A program made the position numbers and the translations under genes. Below are positions 17,117-27,534 of a stretch of 64,000 nt of DNA, piece by piece. Origin of the DNA: Bacteroidales bacterium (GTDB lineage: Bacteria > Bacteroidota > Bacteroidia > Bacteroidales > F082); the NCBI GenBank assembly GCA_017549805.1, contig JAFYNJ010000029.1, positions 1 to 64,000 of the forward strand, given 5' to 3'. How positions within the stretch are numbered: the first letter of the stretch is position 1; each line of letters opens with the position of its first letter. The notes under the pieces are model-generated. The model was not told where the DNA came from. It ran no database searches and worked only from the letters and a program-made list of their open reading frames with translations.

Positions 17117-19792
17117 TTATTCCTTAATAATCTTCTTGGTCACCATCTTGCCACCAAGGATCTGCACCATATAGATGCCGGCCGGCAAATCACTCATATC
17201 GATCGTGGTGGATTCGATCATATTGAAGTTTCTCACGATGACACCTTGGGAGTTGACGATATGCACGCCAATACGACCTTTGTCGTAATCGGTCTTGATG
17301 GTCAGGCGGTCTTTCACCGGATTGGGTGAAAGAATCACCATGAACGGATCGACATCGGCATTGGGCAATGCAGGAACTTCCGTGATGATGTCGGGATTGT
17401 GACTGTAAGTGATCAGCTTACCCGAAACCCTTAACAGCGGGTTGCTTGTATTCTGACAGTTCGGACAGCCGTTTTGTCCACTGACGCAATCGGGATGGTT
17501 GGGATGGCATAGATCGAGATAGGTCGGATCGAACTCATAGAGCAGTTCAGCATTGCCATTGGCGAGATAATCATCCAAGGAGAAGTTCCACACGGTCGTC
17601 ATGCAGCCTGGGCACCAACCGGCACGATTATAGGTCCATGTACCGTTTTGTGGTTGGCAGCCTGACGGATTGGGAACGCATATGTTCCACAAATCTTGTG
17701 TATAAGTCAAGGCGCCGTTGACTTTAATGTTGTGTACGGCATGATAGAATTCAGCTGCATTACCAGTATTGTATGCACCATTATTGAGGTCGCTCCAATT
17801 ATGTCCTGAAGTGGTAAGCTGTAACTTCGCTTTTTCAACACATGGGTCGAATTCAACCCTTTGCGTAGGAATGGGACATAGATTCTCATAATCGCCAAAC
17901 GCATAGCTTCCATACCACAATTCCTGCATATCCACATAAGGATAGACTGGTGTGCCTTTGGTAAACTCAAAGATTGCTGTAGGATTATAGCCGTGACCCG
18001 TTGAATATTGTTCACTATAATATTCAAATTCGACGAGTCCTTGCAGCACGGTGGTAAAGTCTGTCACATCGAGGTCGTCGTTGCATTGCACACCAAACGG
18101 AGTGATGTAACGGCAGAGTTCCACCCATTCACCACGGTAGTTCTTCACACGAAGGTGGCTGATGTGGTCGTATGTGTTGCAGGAGTCGTCGACACATCGA
18201 TGCTCATAGTGCAAGTTGATACTATCGAAAGCGTTGACGTGGGTGGGGAAGGGGAATTCGCCATAATCGGTAAAATTCTGCGTGGTGACCACTACTTCGC
18301 CGTTAAGTGCGGGAACTGTAATGTTGTTGAAGTTGGTGGTCACCTCGAAGGTATTGGAAACCGTAGTGACCTTGCCTCCGGTTTGTGTAATGCTTGCCGT
18401 CAAGTCATAGGTGCCTGCACCCGAGGGTGTCCAAGTGGTGTACCAATAGCCGTTGTCGGGATCTTCTGGGAAATCGGTGTGTAGCAATAGTTCTTGACCA
18501 TCGACGCTGCATTTAACTTCTTCGAACTTAAGAATATTGCCATGGTCGATGTAGGCGCTCAACACCAAGAACACAGGATTATCGAAATTGGGCAAATACA
18601 CTTTTGTGCCATCGTAAGGACGGCGAATGGTGATTTCTGGAGTGTAGTTTTCGGGATCGACCACATAGAAGGAACGGGTTACTGCCGGGGCTGGTTGCCA
18701 ACTGGTGCCGTCGCCGGGTTGTGTGGCACGGACTTTTACGGTACCTTCTTCCCCGGTGAGGGTGAGGGTGTTGCCGTTTAAGGTGGCGGGGCCAGAAACA
18801 ACTTCAAAAGTTACAGGAAGACCCGAGGTTGCTGTTGCTTGAAGCGTGATCGGTGCATTATAGACCAGTTGATCGGGGATTTCGTTAAAACTAAGGAACT
18901 GTGCAGCCAAACCACCTGGGATATAACGGATAACGAGGTTGTCAAATCCGCACCAACCACTATTGAGCATAAAGATTTTATTCCACATGGCGGGGTCGAA
19001 CTTATCGCCGCTTCCAGGAGTCAGTCCCACATTGACACCCTGACATTCTGGAACGGATTCCCATTCACCGTTGGGGATGTCTTCGTACATCCCGAAAAGA
19101 GTGACAGCACCGGCGCCGTTGTTGGCATCAAGGTCAATGGAGATTTTAAAACGGCCCCAACTCTTATCTAATGTCGGGACATCGAAATCACAAGCCATGG
19201 TGTTATTGGGCAAAACCACGCCATTCAAGAAATCGATCTCGGTGTTACTACCTGTGAGGAGCATGTAAACACCTCCATCGGAAGAAGTACTCGAAGGATC
19301 GGGTGTGATAGGTTCATAAAGGTTGGGATGGTTGGGGGCTTTCTTGATGGGTGGCAGGACGGAACCGTCACCATTGCCGTCGTAACCAATACCAAATAGG
19401 GTTCCCCACCATTGACGCAACTGGTCGCATTCTATTTCGATGATGCCACCATTGGAAAAGTCAAAGCCATATTGGGTGAGGTCGTGCGTGGCAATGTCGC
19501 CAAAACCCGTACCCGAGGCATGCGAGAATACACCTAACGTTTCGTCTGGAGTGGGTGTCACTGGTGTGGTGCCCCAGAAATGGCCCATGTAATCGGTGTA
19601 CATGGGACCCATGTTACTGCCGCCATTGCCGGCACTGTGTGCCCTAACGTACCAACCGTCTTGTCCGTTCAACGGAGGATAAGGTTGACTACTTCCAACT
19701 TGATAATCGTTGAAGTTGAACACTTTTTCAATCTGGGCATTCATCGTGAAAGAGAACGCCAGTAAAGTAAGAAGTAAGAAAAGCTTTTTCAT
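17117..19792 (-). CDS. PNGase F-like amidase, T9SS cargo (copy 2 of the tandem)
   Basis: The protein has about 891 residues. A signal peptide (MKKLFLLLTLLAFSFTMNAQ) precedes a lectin-like region (to about 290), two Ig-like domains (about 300-490) and a two-domain peptide-N-glycosidase F region (about 500-790). Counting from the alternative ATG at 19798, Asp544 (TYDHISH), Glu596 (YYSEQ) and Glu683 (NAAEFYH) align with the Asp60, Glu118 and Glu206 that PNGase F uses. The RYITPFG and NRAGWCPG motifs are also kept. PNGase F cleaves N-linked glycans from the Asn of glycoproteins. Residues 815-893 are a T9SS sorting domain. It is the last gene of a SusC-SusD operon. Where PNGase F has WDR, this copy has YDH. 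Confidence 0.85.
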   Translation of the reverse strand: MKKLFLLLTLLAFSFTMNAQIEKVFNFNDYQVGSSQPYPPLNGQDGWYVRAHSAGNGGSNMGPMYTDYMGHFWGTTPVTPTPDETLGVFSHASGTGFGDIATHDLTQYGFDFSNGGIIEIECDQLRQWWGTLFGIGYDGNGDGSVLPPIKKAPNHPNLYEPITPDPSSTSSDGGVYMLLTGSNTEIDFLNGVVLPNNTMACDFDVPTLDKSWGRFKISIDLDANNGAGAVTLFGMYEDIPNGEWESVPECQGVNVGLTPGSGDKFDPAMWNKIFMLNSGWCGFDNLVIRYIPGGLAAQFLSFNEIPDQLVYNAPITLQATATSGLPVTFEVVSGPATLNGNTLTLTGEEGTVKVRATQPGDGTSWQPAPAVTRSFYVVDPENYTPEITIRRPYDGTKVYLPNFDNPVFLVLSAYIDHGNILKFEEVKCSVDGQELLLHTDFPEDPDNGYWYTTWTPSGAGTYDLTASITQTGGKVTTVSNTFEVTTNFNNITVPALNGEVVVTTQNFTDYGEFPFPTHVNAFDSINLHYEHRCVDDSCNTYDHISHLRVKNYRGEWVELCRYITPFGVQCNDDLDVTDFTTVLQGLVEFEYYSEQYSTGHGYNPTAIFEFTKGTPVYPYVDMQELWYGSYAFGDYENLCPIPTQRVEFDPCVEKAKLQLTTSGHNWSDLNNGAYNTGNAAEFYHAVHNIKVNGALTYTQDLWNICVPNPSGCQPQNGTWTYNRAGWCPGCMTTVWNFSLDDYLANGNAELLYEFDPTYLDLCHPNHPDCVSGQNGCPNCQNTSNPLLRVSGKLITYSHNPDIITEVPALPNADVDPFMVILSPNPVKDRLTIKTDYDKGRIGVHIVNSQGVIVRNFNMIESTTIDMSDLPAGIYMVQILGGKMVTKKIIKE

Positions 19793-19815
19793 AGGCATAT
19801 TGTTTAAACTATTAA

Positions 19816-22362
19816 CTAATTATTCACGATTAACTTTTTGGTCACCATGCCGCCACCTAGCAACTTCACAACATAGACCCCAGGCATCAAACTGCTGATA
19901 TCGATGGTGCGTTCTCCCTCCACGGTGAAATACATCACTTCCTGACCATGCATATTAAGCACAAGAACACTGATGGCACCCTTATCATAGTCAGTACTAA
20001 TGGTCAACTGCTTGGAAGCAGGATTGGGATAAAGCTGTGCCTTGAAAGGTGGTTCGGGCTTATAGGCGTGAATACTGGTCAGTATGTTTTCGTCATTGCT
20101 GTAGGAGATCACCTTGCCCGACACCTTTAAAATAGGATTATCTGGTGCGGCACATTCCGTGCAGGTGACACCATCCACACAATCGGGATGGTTTGGGTGG
20201 CAGAGGTCGAGATAGGTGGGGTCGAACTGATAGAACAGTTCGGAATGACCCATGCGAAGGTATTCCGTGAGGTCGAAATCCCATACCATGCCAATGGAAC
20301 CTGGACACCAGCCGCTGCGTGAATACGTCCATGTACCGGATTGTGGTTGACATCCTGCAGGGTTGGGAGTGCACGAACGCCATAGGTGTTGGTCGAACCT
20401 GTTTTGTCCGTCAACAAAAATATGGTGGGTGGCTTCGTAGAATTCGGCGGCATTGCCGGTGTTATAGCTATTGTTGTTGCCACTGCTCCAGTTGTGTCCC
20501 GTGGTGGTGATTTTCAACTTGGCTTCCACGGCTTGTTCGGGATAATGATAATCCACCGTTGGAACGGGCTGCTGATTGGAGTAATCGCCAAAACTGTAAG
20601 TGTCGAACCAAATCTCATCCACGTCCGCATAGAGGTATTCGGGGGTGCCTTTTGTAAAGGTGAAAATCAAGTTGGGATTGGCACCATTTCCATTCCAAAG
20701 CTCCAAGTAACACTCCATTTCCACTAAACCCTGTAGCAAGGATGTGTAATCGGTTAGTTCGACATCGTCGCTGCACTCCACACCAAAAGGCGTGACATAA
20801 CGAAACAGCTCAACCCATTCTCCACGATAGTTGCGGACTCTTACACCACCGGCACGATCATATGTGTCGCAAGTGTCATTGACGCAGTTATAGTCGAAAT
20901 GCGCCATGATGTTATTGAAAGCACCTACGTGTGACGGGAAGACATACTCGCCTTTGGCGCTATGCTGGTTGGGGGAACATACCAAGTCACCGTGCATGGT
21001 TACCACGTCAAGTTGGTCGTCGATGTCGTCGGTAATCTCGAAACTGGTACTACGAGTTGTCACTTTGCCACCACTTTGTGTCACACGGACGGTCAAGCCA
21101 TAGTTGGTATAACCCAAAGGAGTAAAAAACCCGTAATAATAGCCATTGTCGGGGTCATCGGGATAGTCGGTTGTCAAAGGGATATCCATGCCATCAACGT
21201 TTGCTACGATTTCCGTGAACTTGATGACTTCAGGGTGCTCAATATAGGCCGAAACGACAATCATCACAGGATGAATATCGTCCAAATAGATCTTGGTTCC
21301 ATCGTAGGGCCGTCGAATGGTAATCTCGGGATCGTAAGCGTCGGGATCCACCACCTCAAAAGACTTGATGACATCGGGGGCGGGAAGCCAAGTGGCATTA
21401 CCTGCCTGGGAGGCTTTTAGCCTGACCATGCCTGTCGTGCCCGTCAACGTCAAGGTGTTGCCGCTGATGGTGGCTGGACCTTCCATCAGCTCAAACGAAA
21501 CTGGAAGTCCTGAAGATGCTGTTGCCGATAGTGTGATGGGGTCGTTAAACACCAATTGGTTAGGAATGTCTTCCATCTCGATGAGCTGGGCGTTGCCGTC
21601 GGGCTGCTGACGAACCAATAGGTTGTCGAAGCCACCCGTGCCGCCTTGGGCATGGAAGAAGAGGCCATCCCATACTTGGTAGTCGTTCTTGTCGCCCGAA
21701 CCAGGAGTGAGGTGCATATTGACATTGGTGGCCGCCGCTTGTTGGATCCATTCGCCTTGGCATCCCGACTTCACAAAGACGGTCACCGAGCCTTCACCGT
21801 TGAAAGCGGTGAAGTCGAACGACATCTTGTAACGGTTCCAGCCGCCTTCATCGAAAGCGAATTCCACTGAGGTGCCATCGGGTAGATGTAGCCGGGCATG
21901 ACCGCTATCGCCTTGTCCTTTGCAGAACAGATAGACACCGCCATCGACGTCGTTCATTCCTGGCAGGATATGGCCGTCACCATCGCCGTCGAAGCCCACG
22001 CCGAAGAAGTTACCCCACCAAGTGCGAAGCATGTCCATCTCCAAATCCATGATGCCGCCTTGTTGGAAGCTGAAGTTGAAGTTGGACGAGGCCTTGCGGG
22101 TTGCGGTACGACCTACACCGGATCCACCGTATGGATACCATACGGCAACGGTCTCATCGGGCGACATATCAGAGCCACAAACAAAATCCACATCGAAATC
22201 CTGCGAGGAAGCCGCAGTCTGATAATGCGTCATCCAGCCATCTTGGCCATTAAAGTTTTGTGTGCCGGGGGTCAGATTATTGAAATCATATAGGTATTCC
22301 ACTTGGGCACCGGCTCTGAAAGAAGCCGTCAAAAGCATTAGTATCAGTAGCTTTTTCATCAT
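19816..22362 (-). CDS. PNGase F-like amidase, T9SS cargo (copy 1 of the tandem)
   Basis: The 848-residue paralogue of the next gene has the same order: signal peptide ending AGAQ, lectin-like N-terminus (to about 250), two Ig-like domains (about 262-445), PNGase F-like N and C domains (about 455-760) and a T9SS sorting domain. The putative catalytic residues are Asp502 in TYDRAGG, Glu554 in CYLELW and Glu640 in NAAEFYE. YDR is closer to the WDR of PNGase F than the neighbouring copy's YDH. It lies 17 bp after the SusD gene and is likely on the same transcript. An ATG 3 bp downstream is an equally good start. Confidence 0.85.
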   Translation of the reverse strand: MMKKLLILMLLTASFRAGAQVEYLYDFNNLTPGTQNFNGQDGWMTHYQTAASSQDFDVDFVCGSDMSPDETVAVWYPYGGSGVGRTATRKASSNFNFSFQQGGIMDLEMDMLRTWWGNFFGVGFDGDGDGHILPGMNDVDGGVYLFCKGQGDSGHARLHLPDGTSVEFAFDEGGWNRYKMSFDFTAFNGEGSVTVFVKSGCQGEWIQQAAATNVNMHLTPGSGDKNDYQVWDGLFFHAQGGTGGFDNLLVRQQPDGNAQLIEMEDIPNQLVFNDPITLSATASSGLPVSFELMEGPATISGNTLTLTGTTGMVRLKASQAGNATWLPAPDVIKSFEVVDPDAYDPEITIRRPYDGTKIYLDDIHPVMIVVSAYIEHPEVIKFTEIVANVDGMDIPLTTDYPDDPDNGYYYGFFTPLGYTNYGLTVRVTQSGGKVTTRSTSFEITDDIDDQLDVVTMHGDLVCSPNQHSAKGEYVFPSHVGAFNNIMAHFDYNCVNDTCDTYDRAGGVRVRNYRGEWVELFRYVTPFGVECSDDVELTDYTSLLQGLVEMECYLELWNGNGANPNLIFTFTKGTPEYLYADVDEIWFDTYSFGDYSNQQPVPTVDYHYPEQAVEAKLKITTTGHNWSSGNNNSYNTGNAAEFYEATHHIFVDGQNRFDQHLWRSCTPNPAGCQPQSGTWTYSRSGWCPGSIGMVWDFDLTEYLRMGHSELFYQFDPTYLDLCHPNHPDCVDGVTCTECAAPDNPILKVSGKVISYSNDENILTSIHAYKPEPPFKAQLYPNPASKQLTISTDYDKGAISVLVLNMHGQEVMYFTVEGERTIDISSLMPGVYVVKLLGGGMVTKKLIVNN

Positions 22363-22393
22363 CTTTCACCTTTCAATTTTCACCTTTCACCTA
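22363..22393 (-). repeat. GGTGAAA word repeat at a stop codon
   Basis: On the minus strand, words of the form GGTGAAAG or TTGAAAG fill the gap between the SusD gene and the PNGase gene. They encode the last residues (GER) and the TGA of SusD. A related repeat lies inside cysQ at 54330-54367. Confidence 0.75.
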
Positions 22394-24119
22394 ACTTAGT
22401 CATCCACCAAACCGGCGTTTGTCTGGTGTCGCCGTGCGTCATGCGTGTCAACTGAGTGGTGTAGTTATCATAATTGTATTCTATCTCCTTCTGCGGGTAT
22501 TCCATACGGTAGGAAGTCAACTTGGCATGGTCGGTAGTGGTAGGCGTGGCGAAGGTGCGGCGTGCCAATGCCCAAGCCTCCCAAGGCTGACGGAAGAGGT
22601 TTAGCCAGCGTTGCTGATAGATCATGTTCAGATAAAATTCCTGACTTCCATCGTAATTGGGATTCATCCATACGGCATAGTTCATCACGTCGGACGACAT
22701 ATTGTAGCTACACGACCATATATCGGTATTGCCGACATAGTTGTCATATTGTGGATACAAATAGGTCCAACGGCTGGAAGCTTGTGGCGGTATATGTGTC
22801 CAAAACAGGAACGATTGATAGACACCCTGACGGATGGATTCATCGGCATTCAAAGGAGGAGTGATTCCTCCGATGTTACGCACTTCGATCTCGGCTTTCA
22901 TGAACAGCACATCGGCGTAGGTGACGAGAATTTGAGGGACATATTTTTCATCGCGGGTAAGATAATAGTTGAATGGTGAAAAGAGACATCCCGGGCCTTT
23001 GAATGTATAGTTGCCGTCACGCGACTGGGCATAAGGCGAGCCGCCTTCAATGGGTGTTTCTGTTGTGCGAATCTGGGGATAGGGTTTCCAAGCTCCATTT
23101 GGGAAGCTGTCGGTCTTGTGATTGGTATCGAAGAACAAGAACGTGCGATAGTCAAAGATACCACTGCCATCCATGTCGTCGGTAGAAGAAAGACAACTCC
23201 ATACTGTTTCGCCCATTCTAAGGTTTTTGTGTTCACGGAACGACCAGTTGCCATCCCAATTGGTTCCCAATACACTGGGCCACAAGCAAATGCCACCTCC
23301 CAAAGCCGAACCGCCTGAAGCACTCATTACGGTGTAGATTAAGTTGTAGGCATCCACTAACAAAGGGGTGGCATAGTCGGGATCCTTGTCATACATGCGC
23401 AAACCGTGACGGAGAATCAACGAATTGGCAAATTCAGCCCAAAGTGTGTAGTTGTTACTCAGCAGCACGTCGTAGGGTAACTTGTAGTATTCATTGCCGC
23501 TTGGAGTGGTAACCGAGTCGGCATGAAGAATATCGCGCGACCAAACCAACTCTTCCAGCAATGATTTGTAGATGCTTTCTTGCGTGTCCCATTCAGGTTT
23601 CATGGTAGCTTGCGAAGAAGCGTTTTCCCAAATGCGACCGGCTTGGGTATAAGGCATGTCGCCAAAGATGTCGGTGATCTTAAAGGTTTGGTAGGCTTTC
23701 AGAATAATCACCTGGGCACGCACTTTGTCGCAAACGGCGGTATCGCCATGTTCTTCATCGTAGGCATCAAAACGTTTTTCCAGCTCACGGATGTTGGCCA
23801 ACATGTGGTAATAATCCGACCAAATGGCTGTAGTGCCGATTTGTGAGTTGCCCCAGGCTTCTGAAGTCAAAGCACCCAGTTCCGTTTCGGGATACCAGAT
23901 CTCGTTTTGCAGGTAAAACTGTTCGTTCATGTTCTGCTGCAAGGAACTCACCACGCCGTTGAAGAGTGCTTCCATGGTAGTACCCATCGGATGGAACGGT
24001 TCCCTGTTCATCTCCTCGAAATCCTTGGTACATGACGTTACCAATAACAACGTCATTGCGAGCGGAACAACGTGGAGCGCGGCAATCCATTTCAAGACTA
24101 TAGTATGATTCTTTCTCAT
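22380..24119 (-). CDS. SusD/RagB-family nutrient-binding lipoprotein
   Basis: The 579-residue protein has a lipoprotein signal with lipobox VTSC (Cys30). The body has the helical pattern of the SusD-like family (NNREP-type start FEEMNREPF, RAQVIILKAYQTFKITDIFGDMPYTQA, FRQPWEAWALARR near the end). SusD proteins sit on the cell surface as a lid on the SusC channel and bind the imported ligand, usually a glycan. The stop codon lies in a word repeat. Together with the two downstream amidases the ligand is probably an N-glycan or glycopeptide, but this is inferred from context only. Confidence 0.9.
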   Translation of the reverse strand: MRKNHTIVLKWIAALHVVPLAMTLLLVTSCTKDFEEMNREPFHPMGTTMEALFNGVVSSLQQNMNEQFYLQNEIWYPETELGALTSEAWGNSQIGTTAIWSDYYHMLANIRELEKRFDAYDEEHGDTAVCDKVRAQVIILKAYQTFKITDIFGDMPYTQAGRIWENASSQATMKPEWDTQESIYKSLLEELVWSRDILHADSVTTPSGNEYYKLPYDVLLSNNYTLWAEFANSLILRHGLRMYDKDPDYATPLLVDAYNLIYTVMSASGGSALGGGICLWPSVLGTNWDGNWSFREHKNLRMGETVWSCLSSTDDMDGSGIFDYRTFLFFDTNHKTDSFPNGAWKPYPQIRTTETPIEGGSPYAQSRDGNYTFKGPGCLFSPFNYYLTRDEKYVPQILVTYADVLFMKAEIEVRNIGGITPPLNADESIRQGVYQSFLFWTHIPPQASSRWTYLYPQYDNYVGNTDIWSCSYNMSSDVMNYAVWMNPNYDGSQEFYLNMIYQQRWLNLFRQPWEAWALARRTFATPTTTDHAKLTSYRMEYPQKEIEYNYDNYTTQLTRMTHGDTRQTPVWWMTKLGER

Positions 24120-24135
24120 AATTCTAAATTCTTAA

Positions 24136-27100
24136 TTATAAATTCACCTTCAACGATAACATAATCGATCTCGTTCCAGGATAGGAACCGTATTCCAGAC
24201 CTTGAGCATTGCCGGAGCCTATGGTGCCTTCGGGATTGATGTTGTCAGGCAAGGTCTTGTAGAAATAGAACAGGTCACGACCTACTAGAGAGATCGAAGC
24301 CTGTTTGAAGAAGTTCTGCTTGTCAAGCAATTTTCTCGGGAAGTCATAGGTCAGCGAAAGCTCACGCAACTTGATCCAGGTGTTGTCAACGATACCCGGG
24401 GTAGTGATGATTTTACCCCAACCACCGTAGTTGGGCATGTATTTATAGAGATAGTGAACCGTGTTATTGTTCTCGTGGGCTTCGCCTGTTTCGGTATTGA
24501 TGCAATAGCCAGGCAGTATCACGCCATAATTGCCAAGCAACTCATCGTTTTCGTAATAGGGCAATCCATTGCCTTCACGTTCGTAAAGCGTCTCCGGACT
24601 CTGTCCTGTCTGCATGCCCACCACGTAGGAAGCGCAGTAAATCTGACCTCCCAACTTGGCATCGACCAAAGCATATAACGACCAGTTTTTGTAGGAAGCC
24701 CTCATATTGACACCGCCTGTGACCCAAGGTGCACAGTTGCCTACTGGAACACGGTTATCCGTAATCAGGTATTCTGTTCCCGACTCGTTGAGCAAAGGCA
24801 TGGGGTTGCCGTTGGCATCGTAGAAAGGACCGACGACAGTGCCATCGGCCAGCGTGTATTCATACAGGTAATCCCATCCGTAGATGGTGCCGTATTCCTC
24901 GCCTTCCTCCACGGCAACCGCTGGACCGTTTGATCCCCAAATTTCAGAGAGCAGATACATATTGGCACCTGCCAAATCAACGATTTTATTTTTGTTACGG
25001 GCCAAGTTCAATCCGACTTGAATGCCGTAATCCTTACCCTGGGCAATATCGTATGTCATGATGGCTTCGATACCTTTGTTGGTGACAACGCCTGTGTTGA
25101 TGGTCACATTGGAGGCTCCCGACGACGGTGCCAAAGGCGACGACAAAATCTGGTCCCACGAGTAGATGTTGTAATAGGTGAAGTCCATATTGAAACGGGC
25201 ACCCAATCCCAAGTCGAAACCAGCCTCAAAAGCGCGTTGACGCTGGGGTTTCAGTTCCAAGGGCGGCACGGTGCTGGGCAACGACGACGACAGTTGATGC
25301 CCAAAGGAACCAGTGCCGTATGTGTAGTTTAGCTGATAGGGCTCGGTGTCGCTCGCCGTCTGTGCCCATGAGCCTCTCAGCTTCAAGTAATTGACGGGAC
25401 CCCAGTTCCATTCCTTGAAAGCAGAGGTAGGAACAAAACTCAAGGTGGTGGATGGATAGAAGTAACTGTTGTTTGTGATGGGCAGTGTTGACGACCAGTC
25501 GTTGCGGCCTGTCACATCAAGAAACAGGTAATCGCTATAGCTCAGGTTCAGGAAGGCATACACCGAGTTTACTTGTTTCTCCCATTTCGACTCGTCAAAG
25601 GTGCGTTCGGTAGCCGACGAGTAATTGTAGATCGTGTAGAGGTTGGCGTATGCCCATCGACCCGAAGTTCCGCTGATACCATCGCGATAACCATAGTATT
25701 GCTCACCACCGACAGAAAACCTAACATTGAACTTTGAACCGAAAATCTTGTCCTTGTAGGCAGTCAGCAGGAAGTCCATGTCACGGGTAAGTGAAGTGCC
25801 CTTGCTCTTGGAATAATAACCACCTGCCATACCGTCGGAAGTGGTGGGCTTATGGGTGGTCAGGTAGGTGTCGTTGGTCCAGTCCAAAGCAACTTTGGCG
25901 GTGGCCGACAACCAAGGAGTGACATCGTAAAGCAGGCGCACCGATCCGAACATCTTGTCGCGATCCAACGTCGTGTTGTTGTTGTAGAACGTCCAGAAAG
26001 TGCTGCTATAGATATACTTGTATGGATAGCCGTCAAACTGGTTCATGGTGCCGTCGGGATTCTCGTAAGAATAAACTTCGAGCCCTTTCCAGCTACGGGG
26101 CCAGCAATAGAGCAGACCTTTGTTGAAATTGCTTTCCGACTCACCGATTTCTGGAGAATTCAAACGGAAATAATCCAGATAGGTGAAAGCCACATCCACC
26201 TTGATCTTGTCGGAAACGTTAATCAACGAACCCACGTTGACAGTAGTTTGTTTCAAATTACAGTTGTCGATGATGGCATCTGTTCTAGAGTCGGTGAATG
26301 ACACGCGGATGCTACCGAAGTCGCCGGCATTCTGCAAAGAGATGTTGTTGTTGAAAGTGTGCCCGTTATGGAACAACATGCTGAGGTTGTCGGGTTGCGG
26401 ATCGTATTTGCGCACCACGCCATCCCACCAAAGTACGCTCTCGCCGTTCATCTCCGGCCCCCAGCTTTGGGCACCTCCGTAGTAGCCGAAGGTGGTATTG
26501 GTGGGTTCACCCGCAGGGCCATTGTCAACGCTATAGATGCCTGGATAGTCATACACTTGGTTGCCGTCCTCGTCGAACATGCCTTCAATAGGGGTGAGGG
26601 TGGGGGTATGGAAAGTGATGGGGCCTCCAGCGCCGTATTTGTTCTGAACACTACGGTACATATAAGGCTGCGTTATCTTGTAGCTTGTAGAGTAGCTGAT
26701 ACCCAAACCACGTTGTTTGCTGCCTTTCTTGGTAGTGATGAGCAGCACGCCGTTGCCGCCACGTGATCCGTACAAAGCGGCAGCGGTGGGGCCTTTCAGG
26801 ATGTCGATGTTCTCGATATCCTCCTGATTGATGTTGTTGAGTGCGGTACCCCAGTCGCGTCCGCCACTCCAGTCGGTAATGCCACCTTCATTAGTCATCG
26901 GAACACCGTCAACGACAATCAAAGGCTGGTTGTCGCCCAAGATGCTATTGTTACCACGGATGGTGATACGCGACGAGCCACCGTCAACGCCCGTTGGGTT
27001 GATGATCTGCACACCAGCTGAGCGACCGCTTAAGGCGCTGATTACGCTGCCTGAGCCCGATTTGGCAATCAGGTTGCCGTCGATTTCTTCGGTGGCATAG

Positions 27101-27462
27101 CCCAATTCGCGTTTTTGGCGTTTGATGCCCAAGGCCGTCACCACCACATCGTCGAGCATCTGGGCGTCTTGGTCCATGGTGACGTTGATCTTGTTCCGGC
27201 CATTCACCTTGATTTCTTGGGTGGTAAAGCCCACAAAACTGAACACCAAGGTGCCGTTTTGATCGACTTGGATGTTGTAGTTGCCATCGATGTCGGTAAT
27301 AGTGCCGCCGGTGCCGCCTTTAATCTGTACGGTAACACCCGGCATCCCGAAACCATCGTCGCTCGAAACCACCTTGCCTGTGACCATGGTGTTCTGCGCC
27401 CACGATGTCATAGGCAACAGCAACCCCAGCAGACAAAGGAATAGTAAAGTTCGTTTATTCAT
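24136..27462 (-). CDS. SusC/RagA TonB-linked outer-membrane transporter
   Basis: The protein has about 1108 residues. After a signal peptide (MNKRTLLFLCLLGLLLPMTS) comes a carboxypeptidase-regulatory-like domain (about 23-100), a DDVVVTALGIKRQKRELGYA TonB-box/plug start, the plug, and a large C-terminal barrel ending LSLKVNL. It imports the ligand held by SusD using TonB energy. An ATG at 27489 would add nine residues but lies on the promoter box, so 27462 is chosen. It is the first gene of the operon SusC-SusD-PNGase-PNGase with gaps of about 16-23 bp. Confidence 0.92.
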   Translation of the reverse strand: MNKRTLLFLCLLGLLLPMTSWAQNTMVTGKVVSSDDGFGMPGVTVQIKGGTGGTITDIDGNYNIQVDQNGTLVFSFVGFTTQEIKVNGRNKINVTMDQDAQMLDDVVVTALGIKRQKRELGYATEEIDGNLIAKSGSGSVISALSGRSAGVQIINPTGVDGGSSRITIRGNNSILGDNQPLIVVDGVPMTNEGGITDWSGGRDWGTALNNINQEDIENIDILKGPTAAALYGSRGGNGVLLITTKKGSKQRGLGISYSTSYKITQPYMYRSVQNKYGAGGPITFHTPTLTPIEGMFDEDGNQVYDYPGIYSVDNGPAGEPTNTTFGYYGGAQSWGPEMNGESVLWWDGVVRKYDPQPDNLSMLFHNGHTFNNNISLQNAGDFGSIRVSFTDSRTDAIIDNCNLKQTTVNVGSLINVSDKIKVDVAFTYLDYFRLNSPEIGESESNFNKGLLYCWPRSWKGLEVYSYENPDGTMNQFDGYPYKYIYSSTFWTFYNNNTTLDRDKMFGSVRLLYDVTPWLSATAKVALDWTNDTYLTTHKPTTSDGMAGGYYSKSKGTSLTRDMDFLLTAYKDKIFGSKFNVRFSVGGEQYYGYRDGISGTSGRWAYANLYTIYNYSSATERTFDESKWEKQVNSVYAFLNLSYSDYLFLDVTGRNDWSSTLPITNNSYFYPSTTLSFVPTSAFKEWNWGPVNYLKLRGSWAQTASDTEPYQLNYTYGTGSFGHQLSSSLPSTVPPLELKPQRQRAFEAGFDLGLGARFNMDFTYYNIYSWDQILSSPLAPSSGASNVTINTGVVTNKGIEAIMTYDIAQGKDYGIQVGLNLARNKNKIVDLAGANMYLLSEIWGSNGPAVAVEEGEEYGTIYGWDYLYEYTLADGTVVGPFYDANGNPMPLLNESGTEYLITDNRVPVGNCAPWVTGGVNMRASYKNWSLYALVDAKLGGQIYCASYVVGMQTGQSPETLYEREGNGLPYYENDELLGNYGVILPGYCINTETGEAHENNNTVHYLYKYMPNYGGWGKIITTPGIVDNTWIKLRELSLTYDFPRKLLDKQNFFKQASISLVGRDLFYFYKTLPDNINPEGTIGSGNAQGLEYGSYPGTRSIMLSLKVNL

Positions 27463-27486
27463 AGATTCCTCGATTATATTCAAGGA

Positions 27487-27494
27487 CAAATATA
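27487..27494 (-). promoter_or_regulatory. -7 box (TATATTTG on minus) for the SusC operon
   Basis: The box ends 24 bp before the SusC ATG. It stands back to back with the plus-strand box at 27505-27512, with 10 bp between. Confidence 0.65.
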
Positions 27495-27504
27495 GGAATT
27501 TTTA

Positions 27505-27512
27505 TAAATTTG
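27505..27512 (+). promoter_or_regulatory. -7 box TAAATTTG
   Basis: The box lies 22 bp before the ATG at 27535 and is paired with the divergent SusC box. Confidence 0.6.
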
Positions 27513-27534
27513 CAACCACTTAAACCGAATCAAC

